Shown in pieces: positions 23,175-34,122 of a stretch of DNA of 63,965 nt. A model generated the notes under the pieces. That model was not told the DNA's origin. It saw nothing but the letters and a program-made list of their open reading frames with translations, and made no database searches. This DNA comes from DASTPP01 sp035762175. GTDB lineage: Bacteria > Myxococcota_A > Polyangia > Polyangiales > Polyangiaceae. Position 1 is the first letter of the stretch, and every line of letters starts with the position of its first letter. Position numbers and translations under genes: made by a program. Where the stretch lies: assembly GCA_035762175.1 (NCBI GenBank), contig DASTPP010000006.1, positions 1 to 63,965 of the forward strand. Reading direction: 5' to 3'.

Positions 23175-23800
23175 AACGTGCCGACGAGGCCGAGGCCGCT
23201 GCCCCGCTGCCCCAGGTTCATCGGGGCGAGCCGAATTTCGCCGAGGTCGTTGCGGACGAGAACCGTCTTGGGCACGGTGAGGCCGACCAAGAGCATCGCG
23301 GCGCCGGCGGCCTGCCCGATGCCGTCGAGGGCGAGCACGGTGTTGCCCACCGAGTTCTCGGTCTTCGACATTTGCAAGAACGGCCCGAGCACCGGCACGT
23401 AGAGAAACTCGCCGCTCTCGCCCGAGTCTTCCATCGCCGCGGCGCCGAGGATGGAGAACGTGTACAAAATACCGAGGGGGATGGCGCCGCCGATGATGAG
23501 GCCGCGGCGGACGCGTTGCTCGGGGTGGTACCCCGGCGGGATGGGCGCGTCGGGGTTGTAAGGCCTCGTCGCCGGCCCCGAGAGCGCGACGCTCTGGGGC
23601 ACGTAGCTCGGTTGCGTCTGTTGCTGCAGCGGCGCGACGTACTCGCCGTTCGGGGCGCGGGCCGACGCCGGCGGGGGCGGCGGGGGCGGCAGCGGCTCTT
23701 GCGCGTGGGCGCGGGGGGCGGCGAGCGTCGCGGCGAGAGCGCCGCCGAGGGCCAAGGCAAACCGGGCGCGAAGCGCAAAATGAGAAGGCGACGTAAGCAT
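23171..23800 (-). CDS. secreted/membrane protein with Pro-rich region
   Basis: ATG 23800 follows GGAGG at 7 bases. A signal peptide (ALRARFALALGGALAATLAA, cleavage after AHA) precedes a Pro-rich and Gln-rich linker. The segment IPPGYHPEQRVRRGLIIGGA starts a membrane helix (GGAIPLGILYTFSILGAAAM), and a second helix follows (AAGAAMLLVGLTVPKTVLV). The YxxxxRxRxGLIIGG pattern occurs in many myxobacterial envelope proteins of unknown role. A TTGAGA-N18-TAGAAA promoter lies at 23836-23865. It is monocistronic, with its stop overlapping that of a fragment on the other strand. Confidence 0.75.
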   Translation of the reverse strand: MLTSPSHFALRARFALALGGALAATLAAPRAHAQEPLPPPPPPPASARAPNGEYVAPLQQQTQPSYVPQSVALSGPATRPYNPDAPIPPGYHPEQRVRRGLIIGGAIPLGILYTFSILGAAAMEDSGESGEFLYVPVLGPFLQMSKTENSVGNTVLALDGIGQAAGAAMLLVGLTVPKTVLVRNDLGEIRLAPMNLGQRGSGLGLVGTF

Positions 23801-23835
23801 GCAGACCTCCGGACGAGCTCGCCGTTTAAGCAATC

Positions 23836-23865
23836 TTTCTACCACCCTGCCCACACGCGTCTCAA
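23836..23865 (-). promoter_or_regulatory. sigma70-type promoter for the gene at 23171-23800
   Basis: The minus strand reads TTGAGA, 18 bases, then TAGAAA. Start of transcription is expected near 23829, about 29 bases before ATG 23800. It resembles the TTGACA-N18-TAGAAC promoter at 62090. The remaining upstream DNA to 24192 shows no gene. Confidence 0.45.
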
Positions 23866-24192
23866 CTCGTCAAAAACGGTTCGGTCAACCCACCGGGGCT
23901 GATCGGGGTGTCCGGGCGCGTGAGGCCGGCCCGCTCGCGCCGGCGCCGAGGCCGAGCCGGTTACGCTTTCGCTGTCACTGGAAACTCGCTCCGTGATCCC
24001 GACGGCCCCGGCCAGGCATCGGCAGGGTGAACGAACGACGTGCCGGGGCGGTGCGGGCTCGCAGGGGGCGGCCGCCGGGGGCACCCCGCGTGCGCGCCGC
24101 CCGGCGACGTTGCCCCGAGCGCGCGTTCGGCGGGCCCGCGTCGACGCGGGCAGGGCCGACAATTTCATCGCCGAGCTCGCAGCCGCTCGGCC

Positions 24193-24495
24193 TCACCGGT
24201 TGAGCAAGCCGAGGGCGTCGAGCGTCACCATGCCCAGCATGAGGGCGAGCGTGCCAGCATGCGTGAGGCAGGCGGCGAGCGAGAAGGCGAAGCCGACGCT
24301 TTCCGGCATTCGGCGGCGTTTTCCAGCGACAACGGAAGGCGCGCAGGGCGCCGTGCCCGGGCCGATGCGCGCCGGCGCCCGGCCGAGCCCCGGTTGGACT
24401 GCCTGTGCCCACACCGGCGAAGCAAGGGCCACGTCGTTCGTGCAGCGGTGATCGATGCACGAGATCACGAGGTGCGTCGCAGAGAGCTTTGCCAT
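24193..24495 (-). pseudogene. CxDxR protein start fused through a repeat to a membrane segment
   Basis: ATG 24495 has an excellent ribosome site (GGAGGAGAGCAC), so the 5' end is that of a real gene. It encodes MAKLSATHLVISCIDHRCTN; CIDHR fits the zinc-binding CxDxR motif that opens beta-carbonic-anhydrase-like domains. Codons 27-64 are encoded by the dispersed repeat (24303-24416). The frame then continues without a stop into a hydrophobic helix (TLALMLGMVTLDALGLLNR). The 100-residue product is a chimera and cannot be an active carbonic anhydrase. Whether it is expressed as a new small membrane protein is open. Confidence 0.5.
24303..24416. repeat. dispersed repeat, copy 3 (longest match)
   Basis: Begins CCGGCATTCGGCGGCGTTTT then CCAGCGACAACGGAA, passes CCGTGCCCGGGCCGATGCGC and ends CGGCCGAGCCCCGGTTGGAC then TGCCTGTGCCC. 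The first half matches 21801-21866 and the second half 16608-16650. It sits inside a reading frame without breaking it. Confidence 0.6.
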
Positions 24496-24601
24496 GTGCT
24501 CTCCTCCGCATGCGAGCATCGTCGTCCGTCGAGCGGGGCACAACGACGTCGTGCTCGACGGGAGACCAGCCGGCGTCGCGCGGGGGCGGCGCCGGGGCGC
24601 A

Positions 24602-25429
24602 TCAGGCGCGGGCCCGCGCCTGCACGAAGCAGTCGAAGAAGACGCTGTTCGGGTCGCGCGCGACGCGGTCGAGCTCGGCGGTCATGCCGTCGACCGTCTC
24701 TCGCGAGACGCGCTTCGTCTCGAGCAGGCCCGGGGCGCCCGAGAGCAAGAGGTCGGCCCAGTAGGCGACGGTCTCGGCGCGCTCGGCGGGGGCGCGGCTG
24801 TCGAGGTGGGTGACGCGCACCTCGGTCTCGACGTCGCGGAAGCCCACGGCCTGCAGCAGGTTGCCGAGCTTGGCGCCGACGAACGGGTCGCCGCCGAGCT
24901 CGACCTGGTGGTCGTTGAAGGCGGCCCAGTAGCGCATCGTGTGGGGGCTGTACGGGGTGAGGAAGAAGGCCGAATTGAGCGGCTCGGTGCAGGCGACGGG
25001 CGAGCCGGGCGCGAGCACGCGGCGCACCTCGGTGAGCGCCTGCGCCGGGTCGGGCACGTGCTCGAGCACCCAGCACAAAAAGGCGGCGTCGAAGCGGCCC
25101 GCGTCGAAGGGCAGGCGCCGGGCGTCGCCGGCGACCATCTCGTGGCGGCCCGCGGCGTACGGCACGGTGGCGAGGTAGCGGCGCGACTCGACGAGCTCGG
25201 CCTCACCGGCCTCGACGCCGGTGACGTGCAGCTCGGGGAAGCGGCGCAGCAAGATCTCGGTCTGCCCGCCGACGCCCGAGCCGACCTCGAGCAAGCGGCG
25301 CTGCCGGCGGAAGGGCAGCCGGTCGTAGACGAGCGGCTCGAGGAAGCGCGCCTGGCGGCGCAGCCGCTCGTGCTCTTCGGGGCTGTGGCCGTGGACGTAA
25401 CGGTCGTCGGACGATTCGTTCGAAGTCAC
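24602..25429 (-). CDS. SAM-dependent methyltransferase (class I)
   Basis: The Rossmann-fold methyltransferase core is clear: motif I LLEVGSGVGGQTEILL, acidic end of strand 2 VTGVEAGEAEL, motif II-like GDARRLPFDAGRFDAAFLCW and post-motif VLAPGSPVACTEP, so it should bind S-adenosylmethionine. The C-terminal ~100 residues (NDHQVELGGDPFVGAKLGNL, ERAETVAYWADLLLSGAP) resemble UbiE/Methyltransf_11-type small-molecule methyltransferases. The substrate is unknown. The start is GTG 25429 with no strong ribosome site. No neighbour suggests a pathway; upstream lies a regulator stub. Confidence 0.85.
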   Translation of the reverse strand: MTSNESSDDRYVHGHSPEEHERLRRQARFLEPLVYDRLPFRRQRRLLEVGSGVGGQTEILLRRFPELHVTGVEAGEAELVESRRYLATVPYAAGRHEMVAGDARRLPFDAGRFDAAFLCWVLEHVPDPAQALTEVRRVLAPGSPVACTEPLNSAFFLTPYSPHTMRYWAAFNDHQVELGGDPFVGAKLGNLLQAVGFRDVETEVRVTHLDSRAPAERAETVAYWADLLLSGAPGLLETKRVSRETVDGMTAELDRVARDPNSVFFDCFVQARARA

Positions 25430-25492
25430 GCCGGGGAGCGTAGCGCGGCGCGGGGTCGGGGCACCCCCGGGTGGCCGTCGGCGGCGCCGCCC

Positions 25493-25585
25493 CGCCCGCG
25501 CAGGCCGTAGGCGTCCACCTTGCGCTTGAGCGTGTTGCGGTCGATGCCGAGGGCGCGCGCGGCGAGCTCTTCGCCCCGGCCAAGC
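25493..25585 (-). pseudogene. Fis-type HTH stub of a sigma54 activator
   Basis: About 30 codons, GEELAARALGIDRNTLKRKV then DAYGLRG, match the C-terminal Fis-type helix-turn-helix of NtrC-family activators. No AAA+ domain precedes it; upstream is the 41-bp repeat array. Only the tail of the gene survives. Confidence 0.6.
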
Positions 25586-25715
25586 CCCCGCCCAAGCGCC
25601 CCGCCAAGCCGGTTGAAGCGCCGCTGTCCGCGACGCGTCGATGTACCCCCGACACGTTCCCCTTCAGGGTCGCCCCACGGCAGGGCCGAAGCCCCGGCCT
25701 GGCAGCGCCCCGAAT

Positions 25716-25815
25716 CAAACTCCGAGGTTGGCCGATGGTCGTTGACGACCCCGGCGCAAACTCCGAGCTTGGTCGAAGGTCGTCGACGACCCCGGCGCAA
25801 ACTCCGACCTTGGGT
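25716..25815. repeat. 41-bp tandem repeat, related to the array at 798-1019
   Basis: CAAACTCCGAGGTTGG, CAAACTCCGAGCTTGG and CAAACTCCGACCTTGG begin at 25716, 25757 and 25798. The period is exactly 41 bp, with a linker containing GACGACCCCGGCG. Both period and core (AAAC-TCGAG-like-GTTTGG) resemble the palindromes at 798-1019. No gene crosses it. Confidence 0.75.
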
Positions 25816-25874
25816 GGGGGGCCCACCTTCGCCGCCTACCTCTGCAAGCGCCTGCGCGCCCGCGACCGGCGCGG

Positions 25875-26213
25875 TCACGCCCTGCGGACGGGCTCGAGGG
25901 TGACGAGGCGCACATCGAGCCCGACGCCGACGAGCACCAGCGCCACGAGCGCGACGACCGTCCGCCAAGACGGCGCTTCGAGTACACGCACGGCCACGAC
26001 GAAGACGGCCGCCGACATGATCCAGTCGACGAGCGCCGCGACCCAGGTGCGCGGGCCCATCACCAGGAGGGCGGAGCAGCGGCCGCAGCACAGGGGCCGG
26101 GCGGGCGTCGGGCCGGGAAAAAGCCGCCAGCGGCGGAGGGGGTGGTGGCAGAGAGGGCAACGCAGACCCTCCCGCTCGGCCAGGGCTCCGGGCAGTTGCG
26201 AAAGAACGACCAT
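25875..26213 (-). CDS. zinc-ribbon membrane protein, 112 aa
   Basis: The N-terminal part has two CxxC knuckles, CPLCHHPL and CCGRCSALL, a likely zinc ribbon facing the cytosol. Two membrane helices follow (TWVAALVDWIMSAAVFVVAV and TVVALVALVLVGVGLDVRL). Small zinc-ribbon/two-helix proteins like this (DUF983-like in layout) are widespread and mostly uncharacterised. ATG 26213 lacks a strong ribosome site. It stands alone between the repeat array and the isochorismatase-like gene. Confidence 0.65.
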   Translation of the reverse strand: MVVLSQLPGALAEREGLRCPLCHHPLRRWRLFPGPTPARPLCCGRCSALLVMGPRTWVAALVDWIMSAAVFVVAVRVLEAPSWRTVVALVALVLVGVGLDVRLVTLEPVRRA

Positions 26214-26313
26214 CGTTCGTCAGCAGCGACCGCCCGACCCGGCGTCATCGGGGCGGCGCTTGCGCGAGGGCCGGGCGGGCGTCGAGACGCCCCGCGACCG
26301 CCGCGACGGCGCC

Positions 26314-26916
26314 TCACCGCCACGCGCCGACGTCTGGCACGACCACGGCGAAGAAGTCGGACAGCGCCGCGAGCTCGTTGCGCTGCAGCTCGGCGGCGGG
26401 CACCACGCCCCCCGACGCGCCCGGCAGATCGCGCGTCGCCGTCGCGCCCGCCACCAGCGTGTTGCGGTAGCCGAGGTCGGTCGCCGCGCGCACCGTGGCC
26501 GAGATGCATATGTGCGTCATGAAGCCCGCGACGATGAGCTCCTTGCGGCCCGTCGCCGCGAGGCGCGCGTGCAGGTCGGTGCCGGCGAACGAGTTCGGCA
26601 GGCCCTTGCTCACCACCGGCTCGCCCTCGCGCGGGGCGACGGCGGGAATGATGGCGCTGCCCGGCCCCTGCGGGTCGAACACCGGGCCGCCGGGGGCGCC
26701 GTGGTGCACGACGTGAAAGACGGGCAGGCCGCGGCGGCGCGCCAGCTCGAGCAAACGCGCCGTCTCCTCGACGGCGGCGTCGATGCCCGCGAGGGGCAGG
26801 CGGCCGGTGGGCAGGTACTCGGCCTGGGCATCGACGATGACGAGGGCCGCGCGGTCGAGCGGGGCGGGGTGGGTCGGCGCGCCGGCGAGCGAGAGGAGGG
26901 TACGGGGGGTCGTCAT
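26314..26916 (-). CDS. isochorismatase-like cysteine hydrolase
   Basis: The 200-residue protein has the isochorismatase fold. Catalytic Asp is in AALVIVDAQAEYLPTG, Lys in EPVVSKGLPNSFAGTDLHAR, and the expected Cys position lies in IVAGFMTHICISATVRAATD. Members hydrolyse amides such as nicotinamide, N-carbamoylsarcosine or other small imides; which one applies is not visible. ATG 26916 follows AGGAGA. It is divergent from a LysR regulator 81 bp away, a pairing usually meaning that the regulator controls the hydrolase gene. Confidence 0.88.
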   Translation of the reverse strand: MTTPRTLLSLAGAPTHPAPLDRAALVIVDAQAEYLPTGRLPLAGIDAAVEETARLLELARRRGLPVFHVVHHGAPGGPVFDPQGPGSAIIPAVAPREGEPVVSKGLPNSFAGTDLHARLAATGRKELIVAGFMTHICISATVRAATDLGYRNTLVAGATATRDLPGASGGVVPAAELQRNELAALSDFFAVVVPDVGAWR

Positions 26917-26979
26917 GGGAGTCTCCTTGGAGAGTGGGGGGTACGGCCCCAGAGGTAGCTCGTGCGTTTCTGCGCAGCC

Positions 26980-26999
26980 ATTGGCTATTCTGTCCCAAT
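26980..26999. promoter_or_regulatory. candidate LysR operator ATTGG-N10-CCAAT
   Basis: ATTGGctattctgtccCAAT-type dyad (ATTGG at 26980-26984, CCAAT at 26995-26999) in the divergent gap between hydrolase and LysR genes, overlapping the lysR start codon. The size and T/A-flanked layout suit LysR binding and autorepression. Confidence 0.4.
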
Positions 27000-27879
27000 G
27001 CCTGTGCAAAAACGTTCAGGCCTGCTCGACTGGGAAGACCTGCGCGTCTTCGTGGCGCTGGCGCGCGCGGGCAGCCTGTCGGCGGCGGCGCGGGCGCTGA
27101 AGGTGAGCCACGCCACGGTGGGCCGGCGCATCGCCGCGCTCGAGGGCACGCTCGGTCGCGCGCTCTTCGACCGCCGCGCGGACGGCTACGCGCTCACCGC
27201 CGAGGGGGCGGCGGTGCTGGGGCTGGCCGAGGGCATGGACGAGCGTGCGCTGGCCATCGTGCGCCGCTCCGGGCGGCAGGCCGGGCTGACGGGCACCGTG
27301 CGGCTCACCGCCACCGAGGGCCTGGCCGAGCGCCTGCTCATCCCGCGCCTGAAGGGCTTCCACCGCCGCCACCCCGGCATCAACCTCGAGGTGCTGAGCG
27401 ATCCGCGCTCGCTCAGCCTCGCCCGGCGGGAGGCCGACGTGGCCGTGCGGCTCGCCCGGCCGCAAGCGGGAGAGCTCTTCACCCGCCGGCTCGCCGCTCT
27501 CGCCTACGGCGTCTACGCGGCGCCCGGGGGCGACACGTCCGCCTGGGTCGGCTTCGACGACGCCTTCGCCCACCTGCCCGAGGCGCAATGGCTGGCCAGA
27601 CACGCCGCCGGCGAGCGCGTGGCGCTGCGCGCCAACTCGCCGCTCTCGCAGCTCGCGGCGGTGCGCGCTGGGTTCGGCAAGGGGGTGCTGGCGCGCTGGT
27701 TCGCCGAGGACGCCGGGGGCCTCGTCGAGGTGGCGCCGCCCGCCCCGCCCCCCGTGCGCGAGGCGTGGCTCGTGGTGCACCGCGACCTGCGAGACGTGCC
27801 GCGCGTCCGCGCCCTGCTCGACGCGGTGGTCGCCATCTTCGAGGCAGAGCGGTCGCGATTCGGCCCCCACGGCCCTTGA
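26998..27879 (+). CDS. LysR-type transcriptional regulator
   Basis: From ATG 26998 the 293-residue protein has the winged HTH (LLDWEDLRVFVALARAGSLS, AAARALKVSHATVGRRIAAL, RALFDRRADGYALTAEG) and a periplasmic-binding-like effector domain (GTVRLTATEGLAERLLIPRL, RREADVAVRLARPQAGELFT). Length and order are normal for the family. It lies divergent to the isochorismatase-like hydrolase and probably regulates it in response to its substrate. An inverted repeat overlapping the start codon suggests autoregulation. The effector is unknown. Confidence 0.9.
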   Translation: MPVQKRSGLLDWEDLRVFVALARAGSLSAAARALKVSHATVGRRIAALEGTLGRALFDRRADGYALTAEGAAVLGLAEGMDERALAIVRRSGRQAGLTGTVRLTATEGLAERLLIPRLKGFHRRHPGINLEVLSDPRSLSLARREADVAVRLARPQAGELFTRRLAALAYGVYAAPGGDTSAWVGFDDAFAHLPEAQWLARHAAGERVALRANSPLSQLAAVRAGFGKGVLARWFAEDAGGLVEVAPPAPPPVREAWLVVHRDLRDVPRVRALLDAVVAIFEAERSRFGPHGP

Positions 27880-27912
27880 CCTCCGGGCGCGCAAGGTCAC
27901 CCGCCGCCCGCA

Positions 27913-31038
<3,126 letters not shown>

Positions 31039-31176
31039 GACCAACCTGCGGAACGCCCAGGCGCGCCGGGGCCCGCCGAATGCTCGGGCTCGGCGCGGTC
31101 TTCGCCGAAAAGGCCGAACCTAGTCGGCCGGCCGGGCGCCGCGCGGGAGCGCGACCTTTCCGGCGCCGGTGGGGGT

Positions 31177-32700
31177 TCAAAGCTCGGCGTCGAGTCCGAG
31201 CGCCGCCCGGCAGCTATCGAGATCGCGCGACAAGTCGCACCGATGGTTGAGATACACGGTGATGGTGTTCGCCCAGGTCGAAAGCGATGCATTCGTGCCC
31301 TCGCAGTCCCTCTCGATGGGCTGGGGCGCACCGGGCGGCGTGCTCTCGCAGCCGCCGGAGTGGCAATTGGTGAACTGGCCGGCGGAGCACGCGATGGCGG
31401 GGCCCCAGCAGGGCCCCGGGGGGTTCTGGAAGCAAGGCGATGTCGGGCCCGCGCAGAGGCGGTCCGTGAGGTGCGCGACGCCGTCTGACCATACGGGGCT
31501 GGCGCAGGCGTACATCGAGCCGGAGAGCATGTCGCGCACGACCTCCCGCGGGCAGCCCGGGATGGCGGTGTCGATGCTGACCACGGTGGGCGACCCCGGC
31601 GCGAAGAGGTCACCGTAGAAGCCCCCCTCCTCGAAGGGGAATACCTCCGATTCCGTGGCGGGGTATTTGCATTCCGTGCCCTCGGCGCACGAGGCGGTCA
31701 CGGTCAAGTCGGCCCCCGCCGGGGTGCCGGGGGCCCTCTTGACCATGACGCCGAAGTAGCCTCTCGAGGCCTCATCCGAGGGGCACCGGAACTCGTCCGG
31801 CGAGCCGCTCGACCGGTCGGCCAGGCCGGCGTAGGGCGGGTGCACGGCGCCCGGGGCCGCGTCGCAGCCGTAGACGCCCTTGCACACGCGCACCTCGGCA
31901 ACGCCCGGGGGCGGGCTGAGCTTGAAGACGGTGTCGGGGGTGCACTTGCCCACGTATTGGGCCTCCCAGCCGCAGTCGGGTGGGGCCCCTTCGCGCCCGT
32001 CGCAAAGGGTAAAGCTGACGGGCCGGGTACGTTGCTCGCGCTCGCGGAATGACGTCTCGACGGGCACCCGGTCGAGGAGCTTGAGCGCCCCCCGCGGATC
32101 GCGTGCGGAGATCACCACCCGCCGGCCGTGGGCGTTCACGCGCGAGAGGACGCAGGACGAGACGACCTCTTTGCAAGCCTGCGTCGGGGGCCCCGCCGAC
32201 CAGTCGCCGTAGGGCGAAGCCTCGTGGGCGCACAGCCCCAGCTCGCCGTGAACGATGGCGCCCTGCTCTGCCCCATCGTCGCGGTACCACTTGGCGCCGA
32301 TCGCCTGGCAGGCGTCGAGCGCGCACGACACGATGTACTCGAAGAGCGTCCGCGTCGACTCCCCGGAGAGCGCCTTCGCGACCGGAACGGGCAGCGCGGG
32401 TGGCTCGAACGAAGCCTGCGCGAGGCTGTTCGAGCCGAGGTAGTCCAAGAGCGGCCGGCTCGCCGCGAGGGCTTCGGCCGTGATCCCGTTGCGCGGCATC
32501 TCGTTGTGCGGCGGCGTCGAGCGCTGCGCGCTCCCCCCGATGCATGATTTGCCGCGCACCACCGAGCTCGCGGGCGGCGCTTGGCCGTCACCCTCGGAGA
32601 GGCGCACGCCCCCGCAGCTTGCCAGCGAGGCCCCTGCGACGCCGACCGACAGCGCCGCGAGGGCGGCGAGCACGCTTGCGCCAGCTTTGACCTGTCTCAT
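31177..32700 (-). CDS. Cys-rich secreted lipoprotein, 507 aa
   Basis: ATG 32700 follows GGAGG at 7 bases. The signal peptide ends in a lipobox (LASC), so the protein is lipid-anchored. The mature part is rich in Cys pairs (SCALDACQAIGAKWYRDDGA, LCAHEASP, ACKEVVSSCVL, CDGREGAPPDCGW, CKGVYGC) spread over ~450 residues, pointing to a disulphide-stabilised extracellular fold. A C-terminal stretch reads NPPGPCWGPAIACSAGQFTN. No enzyme signature is visible. Its promoter region holds an 18-bp palindrome and a 22-bp direct repeat. It is followed by the membrane kinase on the same strand. Confidence 0.8.
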   Translation of the reverse strand: MRQVKAGASVLAALAALSVGVAGASLASCGGVRLSEGDGQAPPASSVVRGKSCIGGSAQRSTPPHNEMPRNGITAEALAASRPLLDYLGSNSLAQASFEPPALPVPVAKALSGESTRTLFEYIVSCALDACQAIGAKWYRDDGAEQGAIVHGELGLCAHEASPYGDWSAGPPTQACKEVVSSCVLSRVNAHGRRVVISARDPRGALKLLDRVPVETSFREREQRTRPVSFTLCDGREGAPPDCGWEAQYVGKCTPDTVFKLSPPPGVAEVRVCKGVYGCDAAPGAVHPPYAGLADRSSGSPDEFRCPSDEASRGYFGVMVKRAPGTPAGADLTVTASCAEGTECKYPATESEVFPFEEGGFYGDLFAPGSPTVVSIDTAIPGCPREVVRDMLSGSMYACASPVWSDGVAHLTDRLCAGPTSPCFQNPPGPCWGPAIACSAGQFTNCHSGGCESTPPGAPQPIERDCEGTNASLSTWANTITVYLNHRCDLSRDLDSCRAALGLDAEL

Positions 32701-32805
32701 GACGCACCTCCAGCGAACGGGTTTGTCCGTACGGGCCACCATCAGCGAGCCGCGGGCGAGAAGGCTCGCCCGCCGCCTTTGACCGGGCGCGGCCGCCCGA
32801 GCGCA

Positions 32806-32840
32806 CGCCGCGCAGGCCGCGCAGGCCGCGCAGGCCGCGC
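32806..32840. repeat. 9-bp tandem repeat GCCGCGCAG
   Basis: Four consecutive copies of the 9-bp unit GCCGCGCAG upstream of the lipoprotein gene. It is a simple low-complexity run with no coding role on this side of the start codon. Confidence 0.6.
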
Positions 32841-32855
32841 GCGAGCGCAACGTCG

Positions 32856-32922
32856 GTCGCGACCGGTCGCGACGACATTCTCGACGTGTTGCGGTCATGC
32901 TCACGACATGTCGCGGTCATGC
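32856..32922. promoter_or_regulatory. palindrome and direct repeat upstream of lipoprotein gene
   Basis: An 18-bp perfect palindrome GTCGCGACCGGTCGCGAC (32856-32873) is followed by two near-identical ~21-bp units, GACGTGTTGCGGTCATGCT (ending 32900) and GACATGTCGCGGTCATGCT (ending 32922). They lie 156-222 bp upstream of ATG 32700. This looks like a regulator-binding region, spaced two turns apart. Confidence 0.4.
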
Positions 32923-33768
32923 TGTACCGTAAGTTGGTAAGGCCCGCCGCGTGCTCGCACGACGGCAGAGCCAGAGAATGAACCCGGGCCGAGACAGAGG
33001 GCCTGCTGAGCTACCCATGCTCGCCGAGACCCTATGAAACAGCCACCTCCCTCGCACGTTTAACGAAGGGCGCTCGACGAGTGCTGCGGCCCTGAAGTTT
33101 CGATCGGGTTCGAATGGGGCCGCAGCCCTAGAAATTGCCTGGCAAAGCCGTGCTCAGGCGCCCTGAAACCAGGCCGCCTGAGCACTAGCCTAGTCGCCCA
33201 AATGAGTTTGGCCACGCGAGCGAAGCTTCGCCCGCCTTTTCGGGAACCCACACGTAGTCATGACTCGAAGCGAATGAGTATGAGGATAGGGGGCTCGAAC
33301 GGGCTCTGCCGGGGCGGCGTAGCCCGACGGGGTCGCGGCGATGGTCGAGCACGCGTTCCATGCGCCCGCCCCCGCCGGTGATCGACGATCGCGGCGCCTT
33401 CGGGGCGGGGCGGCGGGCCCTCCGCGCCTGGCGCAGCCGCACGCGCGGGGCGCCCTCGGCGAGGCGGTTCTTCGGGTCGAGCTACTCTCGCCCGTCGAGC
33501 GCGCGTTGGTGGGCACGCGCTCGACGTCGGCGCGGTCGAGGTGGCAGCCGGCGCACCCGTTGTGCTTTGGGCGCTCGAGCTCGAGCCGCCCTTCGGGCCC
33601 GTTCGGGACGAACCCGCGAAGCTCTCACGGGCTTTCGCTGCGAGAGCGAGCCTTGCGCCCCCTCGGACCGATCACCCGGCGCGCCGGCCGGGTCTTCGAG
33701 GTGAAGAGTGAGGGAGCGGGTTGCGCCGCGGTCGTTCGCTGGTGTGTGGCTTGCAAACGCCCCCGCCC
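32923..33768. other. long non-coding stretch with traces of an eroded gene
   Basis: No intact gene is visible in ~850 bp. On the minus strand near 33541-33562 a frame reads HNGCAGCHLDRADVERVP, which contains a CxxCH haem-binding motif and looks protein-like. The continuation shifts frame several times (MERVLDHRRDPVG, ASSHDYVWVPEKAGEASLAW). It may be the ruin of a c-type cytochrome, too damaged to call. Confidence 0.3.
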
Positions 33769-34018
33769 ATGAGCCTTTCGGATTGGCATCGTTACGGTGG
33801 CAGCGTGCGCTGGCGCCTTCAAGAGTCGGGCGTCGAGATCGAGGGCACCGGCGTCGAACGTACCCGCGGGGCGCCCGTCACCGCGACCCGCGTGTGGGAG
33901 AGCTTCCAACCGCTTCGTCAAGTTTTACAACGACGCGGTCGCCGTGCTCGCCGAGCACCCGACCCGCCCGACGGTGTCGCACGCAGAGCTGATCTGCGAA
34001 GAGCTCGTGCCGGCGTGA
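33769..34018 (+). pseudogene. truncated, frameshifted protein, possibly lytic transglycosylase-like
   Basis: From ATG 33769 the frame reads MSLSDWHRYGGSVRWRLQES then GVEIEG and TRVWESF, like the N-terminus of a lysozyme/transglycosylase-type family. Protein-like sequence then continues in another frame, NRFVKFYNDAVAVLAEHPTR then HAELICEELVPA, up to TGA 34018. The two halves look like the start and end of one gene with the catalytic middle deleted. Confidence 0.4.
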
Positions 34019-34122
34019 ACGGGCCATGACACCGGCGCGGTCGCGGCCCTGCTTCGACGTCGGGCCCGGCGGCCCGGGCGGCCGGGCTGGGCCGCTCGAA
34101 GGGGCGCCTCGGGCGGGGGCGC

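Noticed and set aside
33185..33600. A c-type cytochrome gene on the minus strand (CAGCH near 33550)
   Set aside because: The protein-like segments lie in different frames and no continuous gene or start can be assembled; noted only as a possible ruin.
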